From positions 1,612,001 through 1,676,000 of the forward strand of contig JBANDB010000012.1 in assembly GCA_037576215.1 (NCBI GenBank): a stretch of DNA of 64,000 nt, read 5' to 3'. Positions within the stretch are counted from its first letter, which is position 1; each line of letters starts with the position of its first letter. This DNA is from Armillaria gallica. Taxonomy: Eukaryota; Basidiomycota; Agaricomycetes; Agaricales; Physalacriaceae. Made by a program: the position numbers and the translations under genes. This document shows, piece after piece, positions 33,791-44,533 of the stretch. A model generated the notes under the pieces. It was given only the letters and a program-made list of their open reading frames with translations. It ran no database searches and was not told the origin of the DNA.

Positions 33791-36700
33791 ATGATGCCCC
33801 AGCAGCATAACTCGTCACGTTCCGCCCATTCATCAAGCGGCTCTCTGCGCGCCAAACAGGTCGCCCGACGGCGTGCAAAAGAGCCTGACACTGAGTCCTC
33901 TGAGTCGGACTCTGACGACTTGGTCGAAGAAGATATTGACTCCGGTGATGACTACACAGAGGATGGCCCAAATCCGCCCAAATTACGCAAAGGTTTAGAT
34001 GGTCTTTCTGTCGGCACATCGGGATCCAAAGTCCGGCATGCTACTTTGCCTAAAGCCGGATCCTGGCACCCCAATTATGTGCTGAGCGAGGGCGGCGTTG
34101 CAGAGATGGAGAACCGAAAGGGTCTCAACATCTCTCCAGAATATGGGAGGGACGACTTTTGGCCACGATCAGCAGGCCTCAGAGAGCTGATACAGAATAT
34201 GTTCGATGGTGCTTTGGTAGCTCTCAGGGCCAAGCCTGGCTGCGGGGCTAGTACCGCAAAAAATATCAAAGTTCGTCACATCTTTCCATCGACCGGTAAC
34301 TGGCGCTTCCCCATACAGCTTGATCGGGTGCCAAATGATCAAAAATTGACCTTTGAGCTCCATTATAAGCCTGGTGGCTCGTCAAAACGCGGGAGGGAGG
34401 CCGAGTCAACGCCTCTAGGATGGGTTAGTTTCAAACCGTCGCGTCATGGTAAATGCCAGTTGGAGTTGTACAACGCAGGCGAACCTCTGGATTTCGGCTG
34501 CATGTCGTTTGGCTTTTCCTCAAAGGTTGGGAAGTCTCATTTTATTGGGCAACACGGAGATGGTATGAAGATGGTCAGTGTTGTTCCCGATAGCCATTTC
34601 AAGCCATACCTTATTACCACCAACGTTTAGGGTATCAATGCCATCATCCGCCCAGAAGGCATGACCCATCCACCAAAAGTATTTTACGTCACAGGTAAGA
34701 AGCAGTGGGACTTTCTCTACGTCGACAACCTCCTGGAAGCACACCAAACCGTATCAAAGAAGTCAAACGTTCCCGGCGTTCTTACCCAGGTCTTCGGATT
34801 CCCACTGAAGGATGTCAAATTTGACGACTTCCTGTTTCTTCGACCTGCAGTTGACACACTAGAGGCATCAGAGACCAAATTTCGCGGCCAGACTGAGCAT
34901 GTGGGCACCATCCTACTTGACGAGCGATTACGACATCATATATTCGTCTGTATATTCTATCATATACGTACTGCAACTACTAAGCTTCTCCTTCCAGGTA
35001 AAAGGTGTGTTTGTACAAAAACGAGCAGGCCGCAAGCTAGGCCTACATTACGGCGTCGATATCTGGCAGAACGTCAAAATTAGCAGGGATCGCATTGGAT
35101 TGCAGGATGATGCAGAGTGCTCCAATGCTGCATTCAACATATGGCGATTGCTTTTTGAAGACTCGGAACGTGCTCGACAACTCTACATCGATTTGTTGAT
35201 CGAACACGACTCCTGTCTCGAAACCCGTTATATTGTGCAGCAGCTTGAGGAGGATGAAGCGCTTCTTCTTTTTAACCAGCTTCGAAAGGATAAGGGCGAC
35301 GACGTCTTTTTCTACCACGCCGAGGATGCTGGAGAATCTGTTCGTATCATCGAACAGGTCCTCAGAAAGAGACCTTTCCCAATTCCCCGAGAGTTTTACC
35401 AGGCATTGCTGCAATGCGACGTGATAGTAACCCCGGAGGCAGCCCGCACGAAACGGTTCCGCAATCTGGCTTCGTCGACATACTACAACGGCAATTCTCC
35501 TCAGCTCAAGTATACGGCACATCTGATCCAGGCATTTTTGGATCTGGACCCAGATATGACGCACTTACGAGGCTCCTTCCATTTCAAATCTGCTTCAGCA
35601 GATATCGGCGTCGAAATTGTTGTCCATGGCGGCGAGGTGCTTCTGCACGAACTGACGCTATCCTCCATCTTCGTTCATCGCAAACCTCAATTTGCTATGT
35701 GTTATCGACATTTACTTGCAGCCCAGTCGCTGGAAGGTGGGGATGGTGAAAATATCCGTAGTGGTGACCAGAGTGGTGAAGACGCAATGGAAGATGGACA
35801 AGAGCTAGCTGCCTCAGAGACCGAAAATTTCTGGCCAAACGACTCTTCTGCTTCCGTCTGCGATTGTTCCGCGCTTTACGTGCTTCACTTGATGACCCAG
35901 GAACTCACAAACGTAACCACAATGCGCAAAACAGAGATAGAGATGGGGCGCCAGTTTGCTCTACGATCTTTACCAAGGAATCTTACTTTTGAGGCGATCA
36001 AACCTAGCCATGACGTAAAGAACGATGCACCGCTCCAGATGACTCTGTCGTGGTCAACCGATGATAACTTATCTGGGTTCAGAGTGTTCATCCGCCCAGA
36101 TGTCAAGAAGCATGCAAAACGTCATCGGATAAACACTGAAGTGGGACATGGATCAAATTTACGTCCTGAAGGTGCGGAAGCGGACGGCGACATGCAGGAT
36201 ATCAATGCGCCAGCTCGTCCTGCAAGATCGCGGACAGGTATGTCTGCTGAATAACATATGAATTTACACTGATGTAGCTATGCAGATACATTCGACTTAC
36301 TCACCGACTCTAACAAAATCGTTCTCAATGACAGTATTTCAAATGGCAAGAAGTACATCGCTCAAGTGTGCTGGAATCAAGTCGGCGCTTTGTTTAGCTT
36401 GCCCTTGTCATTCGCTGTACCACCCTCCCCTCCCTCGTCTGCCTCGTTGAAGATCGAATACGAAGCCCAAAAAGTGAATATCGAATGGGATACATCGCGA
36501 GAATCAGGAGCAGACTCGTGGATAGTCATTCTTAAACGGAACGGTCGTGAATTTTTTCGAAGAGAAGTGGCCGCACCGAAAATGGAAGCGCTGCTAGATA
36601 AGGAACCTGGCGATGACCACCCGTTAGTGGTGGAGGTTTATGCCAAGTCATCTGCAAATGGCTTGACTAGCACTAATTTCGCTTCAATGGTCGTTCAGCG

Positions 36701-39027
36701 TGAACCTCCGCCTCCTCCATCTTCCGATTGTGGCTCGTCATCTCCGCGACGCCGAATTTTGTCACCTGCCTTTGAACCATTCAGCCCCTCCGAACGCATT
36801 CGCTCTTCCCAAGCACCTACTCCCCGCCCCAATCACTCCTTGCCCTCCGCCGCATCAACATCTGTGCCAACCTCATATCAAGATACCCCAGAGCACCCGG
36901 ATCCTATAGATACACGAGATTTCAGTCCAGGGCTGGAGTATGTCGACCGTTTTGACGACGTTGGAAGTGTCAATGGTAATGGACCCGCGAGGTTCGACCA
37001 CCAAGTCAACTACGGATACGATGAAATACCTGTCGATGTCCAGATCAATTTCGCGATAGAGAGCATCCAAATTAATGTCGTCGCGAAGCCAACCCCGATG
37101 GTAAATCTGTTTCCCTTCCCTCTTCTGTGCGCGCTTCTCCGATCTGATTACGGCCACTCGTAGGATATCGATGAATCTGAATACGTCACAGTCAAATCGA
37201 CTTTCGTCGATCACCAGAAATTTGCAGTCAACAACTATTACATGGTGCAGTTGAAGAGCTGCGACGGTTCCGTCCATGACTCGATCATCTATGTTCACTC
37301 CATACGATATCCCCAAGATCCCATAGACGAAGCGTCAAACATCGCAATCCTACAGCTATCTCAATACATCCACTGGAGCCTTGTACATTCCGATGCGCCT
37401 GATAACGGGCTCTTGCTTCTGTTTTCAGAAGCTGAGCTCATGGGAACCACTCGCGACTCAGAAACGTTCAGTGCAAATGCCATCGTCAAAGTCTGCGAAC
37501 GTGTGCAAGTTTCACATAGACTGGATTCAGATGCTACCGGCACCACTCGCCATCTCATTTGTGACTGGTCCCTTCGACGTGCCGAGTCCTGCAAACCAGG
37601 GACTATTGAGACCTTCGTCAGGGTTCCCGAGCACCTCCATGTTCTCAAACCTCCACTGAAGCAGAGTGCCCCCCCGCTCCGAATAGGTGCCTTAACTTTC
37701 GGAGATATATTTTGTGGAGTTGGAGGCGCATCTTGCGGTTTTAAGGAAGCTGGTTTTACCCCCAAGTTTGGCATTGAAGCAAGCTATGCCGCAGGAGGAG
37801 CTTTTGAAGTATGTAGATGATTTGGCAGGTTTTGACTTATGCTGACCATTCTTCAGAAGAATTGTCGGGCTGTTCACCTATACAACGGACTCGATATGTT
37901 CCTGGGGCATCCGTGGTCAAAGGATCCGCCGCAAGCTGCAGTGATATCTGTTTGTCCTCCCTCTGGTATATTTACAGTTGACAAGCATCCGGTTATACAA
38001 GCTGTCGATACGTTCAGGCCCACCTACGTTGTACGTTGCTGCTCTTGCTGCCCTAAGTATCTTCTGATTAAGTAACCTTCAGGTATACAACTGCTCTATG
38101 GTTCGTGATCTATTTATGTGATGTACGTGAGCCATGCCGCTAACAGTTGCGACAGGACCAGCTATCTGCAAATAATATCGGTGATCTTAGGAAGCTCCAG
38201 TATCAAATTTTGAAACTAGGATATGGTTTCACTTACGGTGTGCTAAAAGCGACAGATTTTGGAGTCTCCACCATAAGGAATAGACTGGTTCTCATTGCCG
38301 CGGCACCGGCTCAGCACATGCCAGAGCTTCCGTCACCTACCCACGGCGGAACTGATCAGCCATCGACGCCGACCCTTCAACATGCTATCGGCGACCTGGA
38401 CTGGAACAATCCAACATGTAACTCAGGCCTCCAGAGCGCAGTTGCCCATCCGGCAGACCATTTACAGCCTGTCTCCCGACATTGCACTGGTTGTAGCATC
38501 ACCGATTTCACAAGATGGGATGATTCACGGACCGTCGCGGATTGGAATGAACCTCTACCCGGCAAGTTCTTCTCTCTTGTGTGGCTTCTTTAGTTATGTG
38601 GACTGATGGGACCCCAGCCTTGTTAACTGTGCCGTCCGAAAAGTGGAAGTGCCGGCATCCTAGTGAGTAGTGCTACCTTGGGCGCGAAGCGTTCCTGACC
38701 AGAACATCAGACAATCCACAGCGTTTTCTCTCCGTTCGAGAGATGGCACGAGCCCTGTCATTCCCTGTAAGCACTGTCTGTCACCTTTTTCTGTTGAAAA
38801 CGACATTGATGCGTTGATAGGACTCGTGGGATTTCAGCGGGTCTCTAACCGATCAGTACAACCAGGTACGCGTGTTTGGTTGCTTGTGGCCATCCTCTCT
38901 AGCTCATCTGGTCAAGGTTGCAAATGCTCTGCCTCCACTTTTAGCCAAAGCAATAGCAGAAGAGATCAAAACGGTAATAGTCAAGTCTAACCCGCATCTT
39001 GTAAATACATCGTCTTCATTGGAGTGA
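33791..39027 (+). CDS. MORC-like GHKL ATPase fused to DNMT1-type C5-methyltransferase domain (probably catalytically degenerate)
   Basis: Twelve exons join in phase to 1550 codons: 33791-34573, 34631-34945, 34998-36237, 36286-37100, 37164-37808, 37857-38030, 38083-38100, 38156-38561, 38618-38662, 38711-38766, 38821-38865 and 38917-39027. Residues 1-60 are acidic and disordered. A GHKL ATPase domain follows, with ELIQNMFD (132-139), SFGFSSK (239-245) and GQHGDGMK (253-260), closest in form to MORC proteins. Helical sequence, an FN3-like segment (about 825-910), a Pro/Ser linker and a BAH-like segment (about 1055-1185, NGLLLLFSEAEL) precede the methyltransferase. There motif I is FGDIFCGVGG, motif VIII reads TIRNR, and SVREMARALSFPDSW and VANALPPLLAKAIAEEI close the domain. 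In motif IV the catalytic PPC is PPS (Ser 1302), and motif VI has no ENV. The fold and SAM pocket may persist without catalysis. Introns 2 and 8 have weak or GC donors, so borders there are less certain. Confidence 0.82.
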
Positions 39028-42000
39028 GACCATTACATAGTTATACAACTGATATTTTGCACGAGGTGTTAACGACCAACTACTAAGCGCGCCTACTCGC
39101 ATTCCCAGAGATCTTGTGTCGTCCGTACCTCTGATTTCGGCCCAACGGCCCGTCAGCCCATTGACTCTCGATGCTCCCCGCATTTTCATGGTCTGATACG
39201 CACAGTAGCGTTCAACTTAGGCCTCCAGACTTTGACTGGACTTTATCAGCGCGTCAACCTGGCAGAGACTCGTTTTGGTGCCTATTCCACAGTTTGATGC
39301 AGTCGATAATCAAAGAGGGTAGAATTGGAAATTGGAAGACAACGTCACTGCCACCTTCCTTTGGACGTTCATCGGTACCAATACCAAAACCAAAACCACC
39401 GCCCTGCGTATTCGGCAGGTAACGGATACAAGTTGATATTCACGCGATTATCAATCTGGAGTTGCCCTTTTCCAAGGTCGATCTCTAAGCTCTAATACGC
39501 ATCATTTCCATCACATGTATTCCGTTGTCAGTTCAAGACGGCGGTTTCCGATTGGGCGGGGTTGGGATTGAATACTGAGTACTGAGGGGCTGAGACGGTG
39601 AAGAGCGCTAGGAAGTTACGGGAAACCACGACTCGCGGCAACTCGTTTTGACCCTGTACCACGAGCCGACGCAGCAATTTTTACCATGACACCAAACTAC
39701 GCCTTTTTTCTGAGGTGAATACCAGGGATCGTTGGTGTACACATGAACGAGACCAGCTTTAAATGACCCTCTACTCAAATTGCGCGGTTTTTATCTTTTA
39801 TCTTTTCTTGCCTTCGATTCCGGCACGACTACTTGCTCTTGATGTTGTGACAACTGACATCCAGACCTGGGAGCATTATCTATCATTGTGGTAGGAAGCT
39901 AAATATGCGACAAGGTACGTCTTATCAAAAAATACTCTCCCTTTTCTCTAACACCTTCCTTTACGCAGCTTCGTACCTAGTCGTATACCAATGACGGTCT
40001 AACTTGACAGTCGCGATTCAACTATATCTGTGATGTCCTCGGCCCCCATGAATCATGTATTTTCGCAAGACGTCCCAACCGGTACAAAAATGGACTGCAC
40101 GGAGCACCAATGAGCGCCACCTGCCACTACCTTGGCGGGCAGGAGAACATTTTCAAGATAATGAGAAGATATGGAGTCTGCAGCATTCCCCTCACCCACC
40201 TTTCAACTTATACTGGCGCTGATACGGATAAGACGAGCAGGAACAAGAATGAGACAAAATACTAGGAACCGAAGACGCGTTTTTATGATTGTGGTGAAGC
40301 TGTAGGGGCTTCAAACATACAGTCAAAACGCGACTGGCAATGGCATAAGCCGTGGTACTTTCCCTCTTTCCAACACTCCTTCCAGCTTCTCGCCAGCACC
40401 GCTCGACCATCACGCACAAATCTAGGTCGCCAAACGGACTTGGGAATCGAGACGAAGACGAACGGGGGCTCTGGAGCATACCCGGCAGCCAGATAGTAGA
40501 AGATGCGGGCAAAGAGGCTGCAGGGGAGGAGCAGCAAGATGGTGTCATTCCGCCGACCGTTTGAATCCTGTGAATACGGCTAATGTGATGTGGTACTCTC
40601 GTGAGTCTATTTGTCTCCTGATTAATATCCTAGCAGAGTACGTCGAAGGCGGGGTTTTCAGTCATCATCACTCGCATCTCAAGTACATCAGCACTCAAAC
40701 TAAGGAATGTTTGCCGCCGGCGTCTGAATGTCAGCCATGGTGTGCACTGTGTAGAGCTTCTATTTCCGTCTTCTTTTGAAGACTAAATACTTCTCGAATA
40801 GCGATTTGGTTGTATAGGAAACAGGTAGGCTTAAATCTATTTACTCTTTTTGTTCCTGATCTTTTTTCGCACTGCCTGAAGCTTAGCGTCTTGCCGCGCA
40901 AGTCTTCGTAGAGGCTCGAGAGTTTGACGTGGGAGGATGCACATCGTACGAGATACTCTCGTTGCATGTGCATACACAGGTCAGATTACGCAAAGGTATT
41001 TCGGTCTAGTGCGATTTTTTTGGACGGTTACTCATTATTTATGAATAGTCAAGGGGCTTTCTTCGGCTGAGCAGAGAAAGGCGTTAACAAATATATGCAT
41101 CACACTCGTGATCAAGGCTGAGCGCTGAGGCTCCTAGCGTGCGGGTTTTCTTGCTATGCCGTCTGGTCGCGGTGGCATATTTTGGCTGGTCAATTATATT
41201 TTCTCAGATTGCCTGCCGAAAACGAAAAGAATATCAACCCCATTGGGCGAGTCCGGGCATTCCGCTATCACATAACGAAGTCCTGTAGTTCTGTATACGA
41301 TACCACCACCTTTAATCTAACGTTTTCTTCAATGCTCATCATCGATATTACCAGCGCTTTTCGACTCCTTCGACATTCTCCAACTTGAAGTCGATTTTCC
41401 ATTGTCCGGACCAAACTCCAGTGTTTAACGTCGGTGGCTCCTGGGATCATTACTCTCTATTCCACTGATAATTCTTCTCGGTATAGGCCCCCTTAATGAA
41501 TAACGACTGCAAGCGTCGTGTTTAGTGCTGCCTAACGTAACCATCCCCATTCGAATGGCAGGGGCGATAGAACTGGACATCAGAGAGATCAACGACACAA
41601 CGAGGACGTGCCTGCCATCGTCGCTAAGCCCGTCGAGAACGATGCCGGCTCCTGCCAGTGCTGTCGGGCTCGTCTACAGTCGCCACCATAAACTAAGCGA
41701 TACATACCAAAGTATCAAGCTCACTATTTCGGAAACCAAACCGGTGGCTTATCGTCGATTGGGAGGACATCCCGCCGTGCAAGGCTAAGGCTCTGCAGCT
41801 GGAAAGAGCCTGGGGTTGTATCCAAGGCCCGTCGTGTTACCTTGTGAACAAGACATGCGAAAATTCGACCAAGATTTTCTGTTCGTTTTCCCTCGCGAAG
41901 GTTTCTTTCATTTCTGTCGCCGGTACGTTGATTATTGTTCCAGTCATCTACTTGATACCTCAGGGTAAGTTAGTCTTGTCTTTCAGTAAGAGTTCATTAG

Positions 42001-42169
42001 AGGTTTGCATTTCCTTCTCCCGTCCGCGCTCAGCTCCTTTCGGATTCCTTCTCATCTCGTGGCGACATTATGGTATACAGTTTCTCCTTTTCAATATCCA
42101 TCTATTCTTTGATTTTGGGACATCTTAAGATAGACGCTGCTTTATTGACTATCTTCTCAACCCCCGTGC
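39028..42169. other. Gene-poor interval, 3.1 kb
   Basis: I find no supported gene. A minus-strand frame at 40192-40548 (with a second at 40283-40537) has no recognisable family. A decayed repeat lies at about 39540-39690. The promoter of anything further right is not evident. Confidence 0.4.
39540..39690 (+). repeat. Decayed copy of the sequence at 58.1 kb
   Basis: GCGCTAGGAAGTT, then CGGCAACTCGT and CCCTGTACCACGAGCCG and then ACGCAGCAAT occur in the same order here and on the minus strand at about 58235-58085, with substitutions and gaps between them. In the 58-kb copy the stretch is open and reads KGARKLLPAIRNHERQLVLA; here it is broken. This is therefore a gene fragment or repeat in two decayed copies. 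Confidence 0.55.
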
Positions 42170-42600
42170 GCGTTTATCGGCGTCTTCATGACATGCCCCG
42201 ACCGCGTCTCGTGGATGATGCCATAGATCACCCGAGCATACCACTAGCTGGCGAGGGATTAGCTGCGGATGGCATGGTGAGAGATTTGCTCCGCGGCCTG
42301 GGGGAGAGTACAAGGTGGTGGAACGCCATGGTCCCAGAATCCTAGTCTGGAGACTGTCGTTAGAATATCCATCCGAATGACACCTCCTACCGTGGACGTC
42401 GTGGTCCCTGAGGTGGCAGAGAAGAAATTTGTGGTTCGGCGGCTCCGAGGAACTCATTTTTTTACGATCACCTCTGCAGCGCCGTGGGGATAGTACGGAA
42501 CGATGAAAATGAGGTGAATATGGGCAGACTGAGATTTGTGTCTTTACTACGTGCATCATTGTCGGGGTCGAAAATAGCGTTCATTCTCCAATTCCTGTCA
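42170..42600 (-). pseudogene. Relic of the HQCYWYA family
   Basis: Read on the minus strand, pieces in shifting frames match the family described at 48507-63062. NAIFDPDNDARS corresponds to NTIIFEPDRAAR, SSEPPNHKFLLCHLRDHDV to SSEAPNHEFLLCYVEDRNV. Around 42220-42240 the plus strand (GATGATGCCATAGATCACCC) matches the region just downstream of the HQCYWYA codons. Several frameshifts make it non-functional. Confidence 0.65.
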
Positions 42601-44533
42601 ACTATGTTGACAGTCCCAATACATGTATATTTTATCTCATCATGACATAGCAAGGCACAGGCACGCTGACAAGGAAAAACTTCACTTCGCTTGAGAAACA
42701 ATTCTTGCTAGCATCTCTTCCCTAACACGCATCGATGTTTGCCATGCTCTGGCTCCGCCGCGAGCCAGAAGAAACAACTGTCGTTCATGTCTCCGTCATG
42801 GTCTTCCAAGCTCTCTCCAACGAACGTTCTCTATTGCGATCCTGTGGATCGACAACCGGATCCGTGTAAGAGCTTTTTGATGCTCCTTGATCTCCACAAT
42901 GCACATCAAGGTACTGTTACACGGCATGGCGATCCAAAGTGGAAGATAACACACGGTTGTTACACCAACACTCTAGCATCCCCGGATACTTGAGTATTTA
43001 AATAATGCCGTAACCATGGTGAGTGGTGAGTGCCACTGTTCTAGCTATCATTCTCCGCCGATTCCTTACGACCAGGGTGCACAAGGATGCACATGATCGC
43101 TATCACTTCCTTGTGCTATCACCTAAGTACTCGGTGCGCTGCAGCCTTTCCGATATTTATCTGCCGACCATTATTGAGTTCGGCTCGTCTGGCCGCGGGA
43201 GTCAGGGGGCGGGGTCTTGTGTGCCAACGCAGGGGCGACTTTGTAGTATATCGGTGAAGCCACCTGGGTGGGGTGATTTCCTTGCAGGGTGAGTGTATCT
43301 TCAGGAACTCGAGTCCGAGTATGACGCAACATGGTTGCAGTGACTCCATATCTGTGCAGAATGGCACAAGCATTATTCGGCGTGAACCAACGCGATACTT
43401 TTCAAGGATGGACCTCACTTGAAACGGCTACGCACTCAGGGCTCTCCCAGTCCGGAATCCCCTCATCCCATGGTGCCATAGTGCTGCTTAGCGGGAAGTA
43501 AATCCTCTGCATCGTCTTCATGCGAGGATGATATCAGCATTGTGGACCTCCACATCTGGGGGTGATCCCAAGTCTACTAAAGCTACGGCCCGCAAATGCC
43601 GAAAACGCGGGCCCGACATATCACAAAAACCTTTGAAAATGGTACTATGAAATTCTGATCCGCAGTTTTCGCCACAGCAAAATGGGTCGGGATTACCTTT
43701 AATGGTAAAGCCGACGGATTTGTTGCAGTCAAAAGAACGTGTCAATATTTCATCTGCACCTTGCGACCACTTAGTCACCTACCTGAGGCTACCTTTTCGA
43801 CGTTGACCAGCCGGTCGATCTGGACCTAGTGCCGTGCGGATTTTGCCATCATTAAATATTTCCTTTTTTGGGCACCACCCCGCTGTGTGCCAGCCAATAT
43901 TCAGTCCATTGTAGTTCCAGGCTTCAGCAGAGCAGCCAGAGGCCTGCAAGACTCATGTTCATCCCTGGCCTGAATATGGAAAGGGTAGGCACTGGTAGGC
44001 ATTACAAATGCCGTTTAAGCATGTCCTTTGGCGGAATATTTGCGGATAATGCTACCTCGATTTTTTAAGTGCTTTACATGCTTGACCAGGCTTGACCCAG
44101 CGGACCAGTTTCATCGGTTGAAATGATCGATATCAGGGACACTTAACCAGTGGATCAACTTTTTACGCGGCTCGTTGGGAATTGCGACGAAGTCTTCTAG
44201 ATTCGATTTGTCCAACATTCCATCATACACCAGAGCTCCCGTACAGACGACAACTTCGGCTAGTTTACAAGGTCCGTGATCACTGGACATTCAAGCTCTT
44301 TGTGCACTGTGCAGACACTCAAGGTTGTCCTTAGATGACATGAAGACCTTAGATCATGATTCATGATGCATGATGCATGAAGGGTAATTTCGGAGTACCA
44401 ATTTGCGAGATTATCGTCGAACAGAAGAAATGCTGTTATCCGATTCGGCTATTTAAGTCGGCCCTCTTTAGCATTTTAGCACGCGACAACCTTGCCGTCT
44501 CCACGGTCTCCCTTTCAACAGCTACCTGACGAT
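42601..44533. other. Gene-poor interval before DUF6535 copy 3
   Basis: Only short frames are present. Near 44355-44382 there is a small cluster of CATGATGCATGATGCATGA-type palindromic repeats. The leader motif CCTTTCAACAGCTAC at about 44511-44526 precedes the next start codon, as in the other DUF6535 copies. Confidence 0.45.

Noticed and set aside
34899..37163. Separate genes for the ATPase and methyltransferase parts
   Set aside because: Every exon joins its neighbour in phase with plausible splice signals, and no start codon with its own leader fits between them, so a single gene is the simpler model until RNA data say otherwise.
40192..40548. Minus-strand frame of 118 codons and an overlapping one of 84 codons
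   Set aside because: Neither resembles a family and no flanking exons could be added; two frames over the same bases suggest chance.
43518..43778. Minus-strand Cys-containing frame of 86 codons
   Set aside because: The Cys spacing looked interesting, but there is no signal peptide, repeat or splice extension to support a gene.
44355..44385. CATGATGCATGATG-type short palindromic repeats as a possible array
   Set aside because: There are only a few irregular units with no spacers; it is simple-sequence DNA, not an array or operator that can be named.
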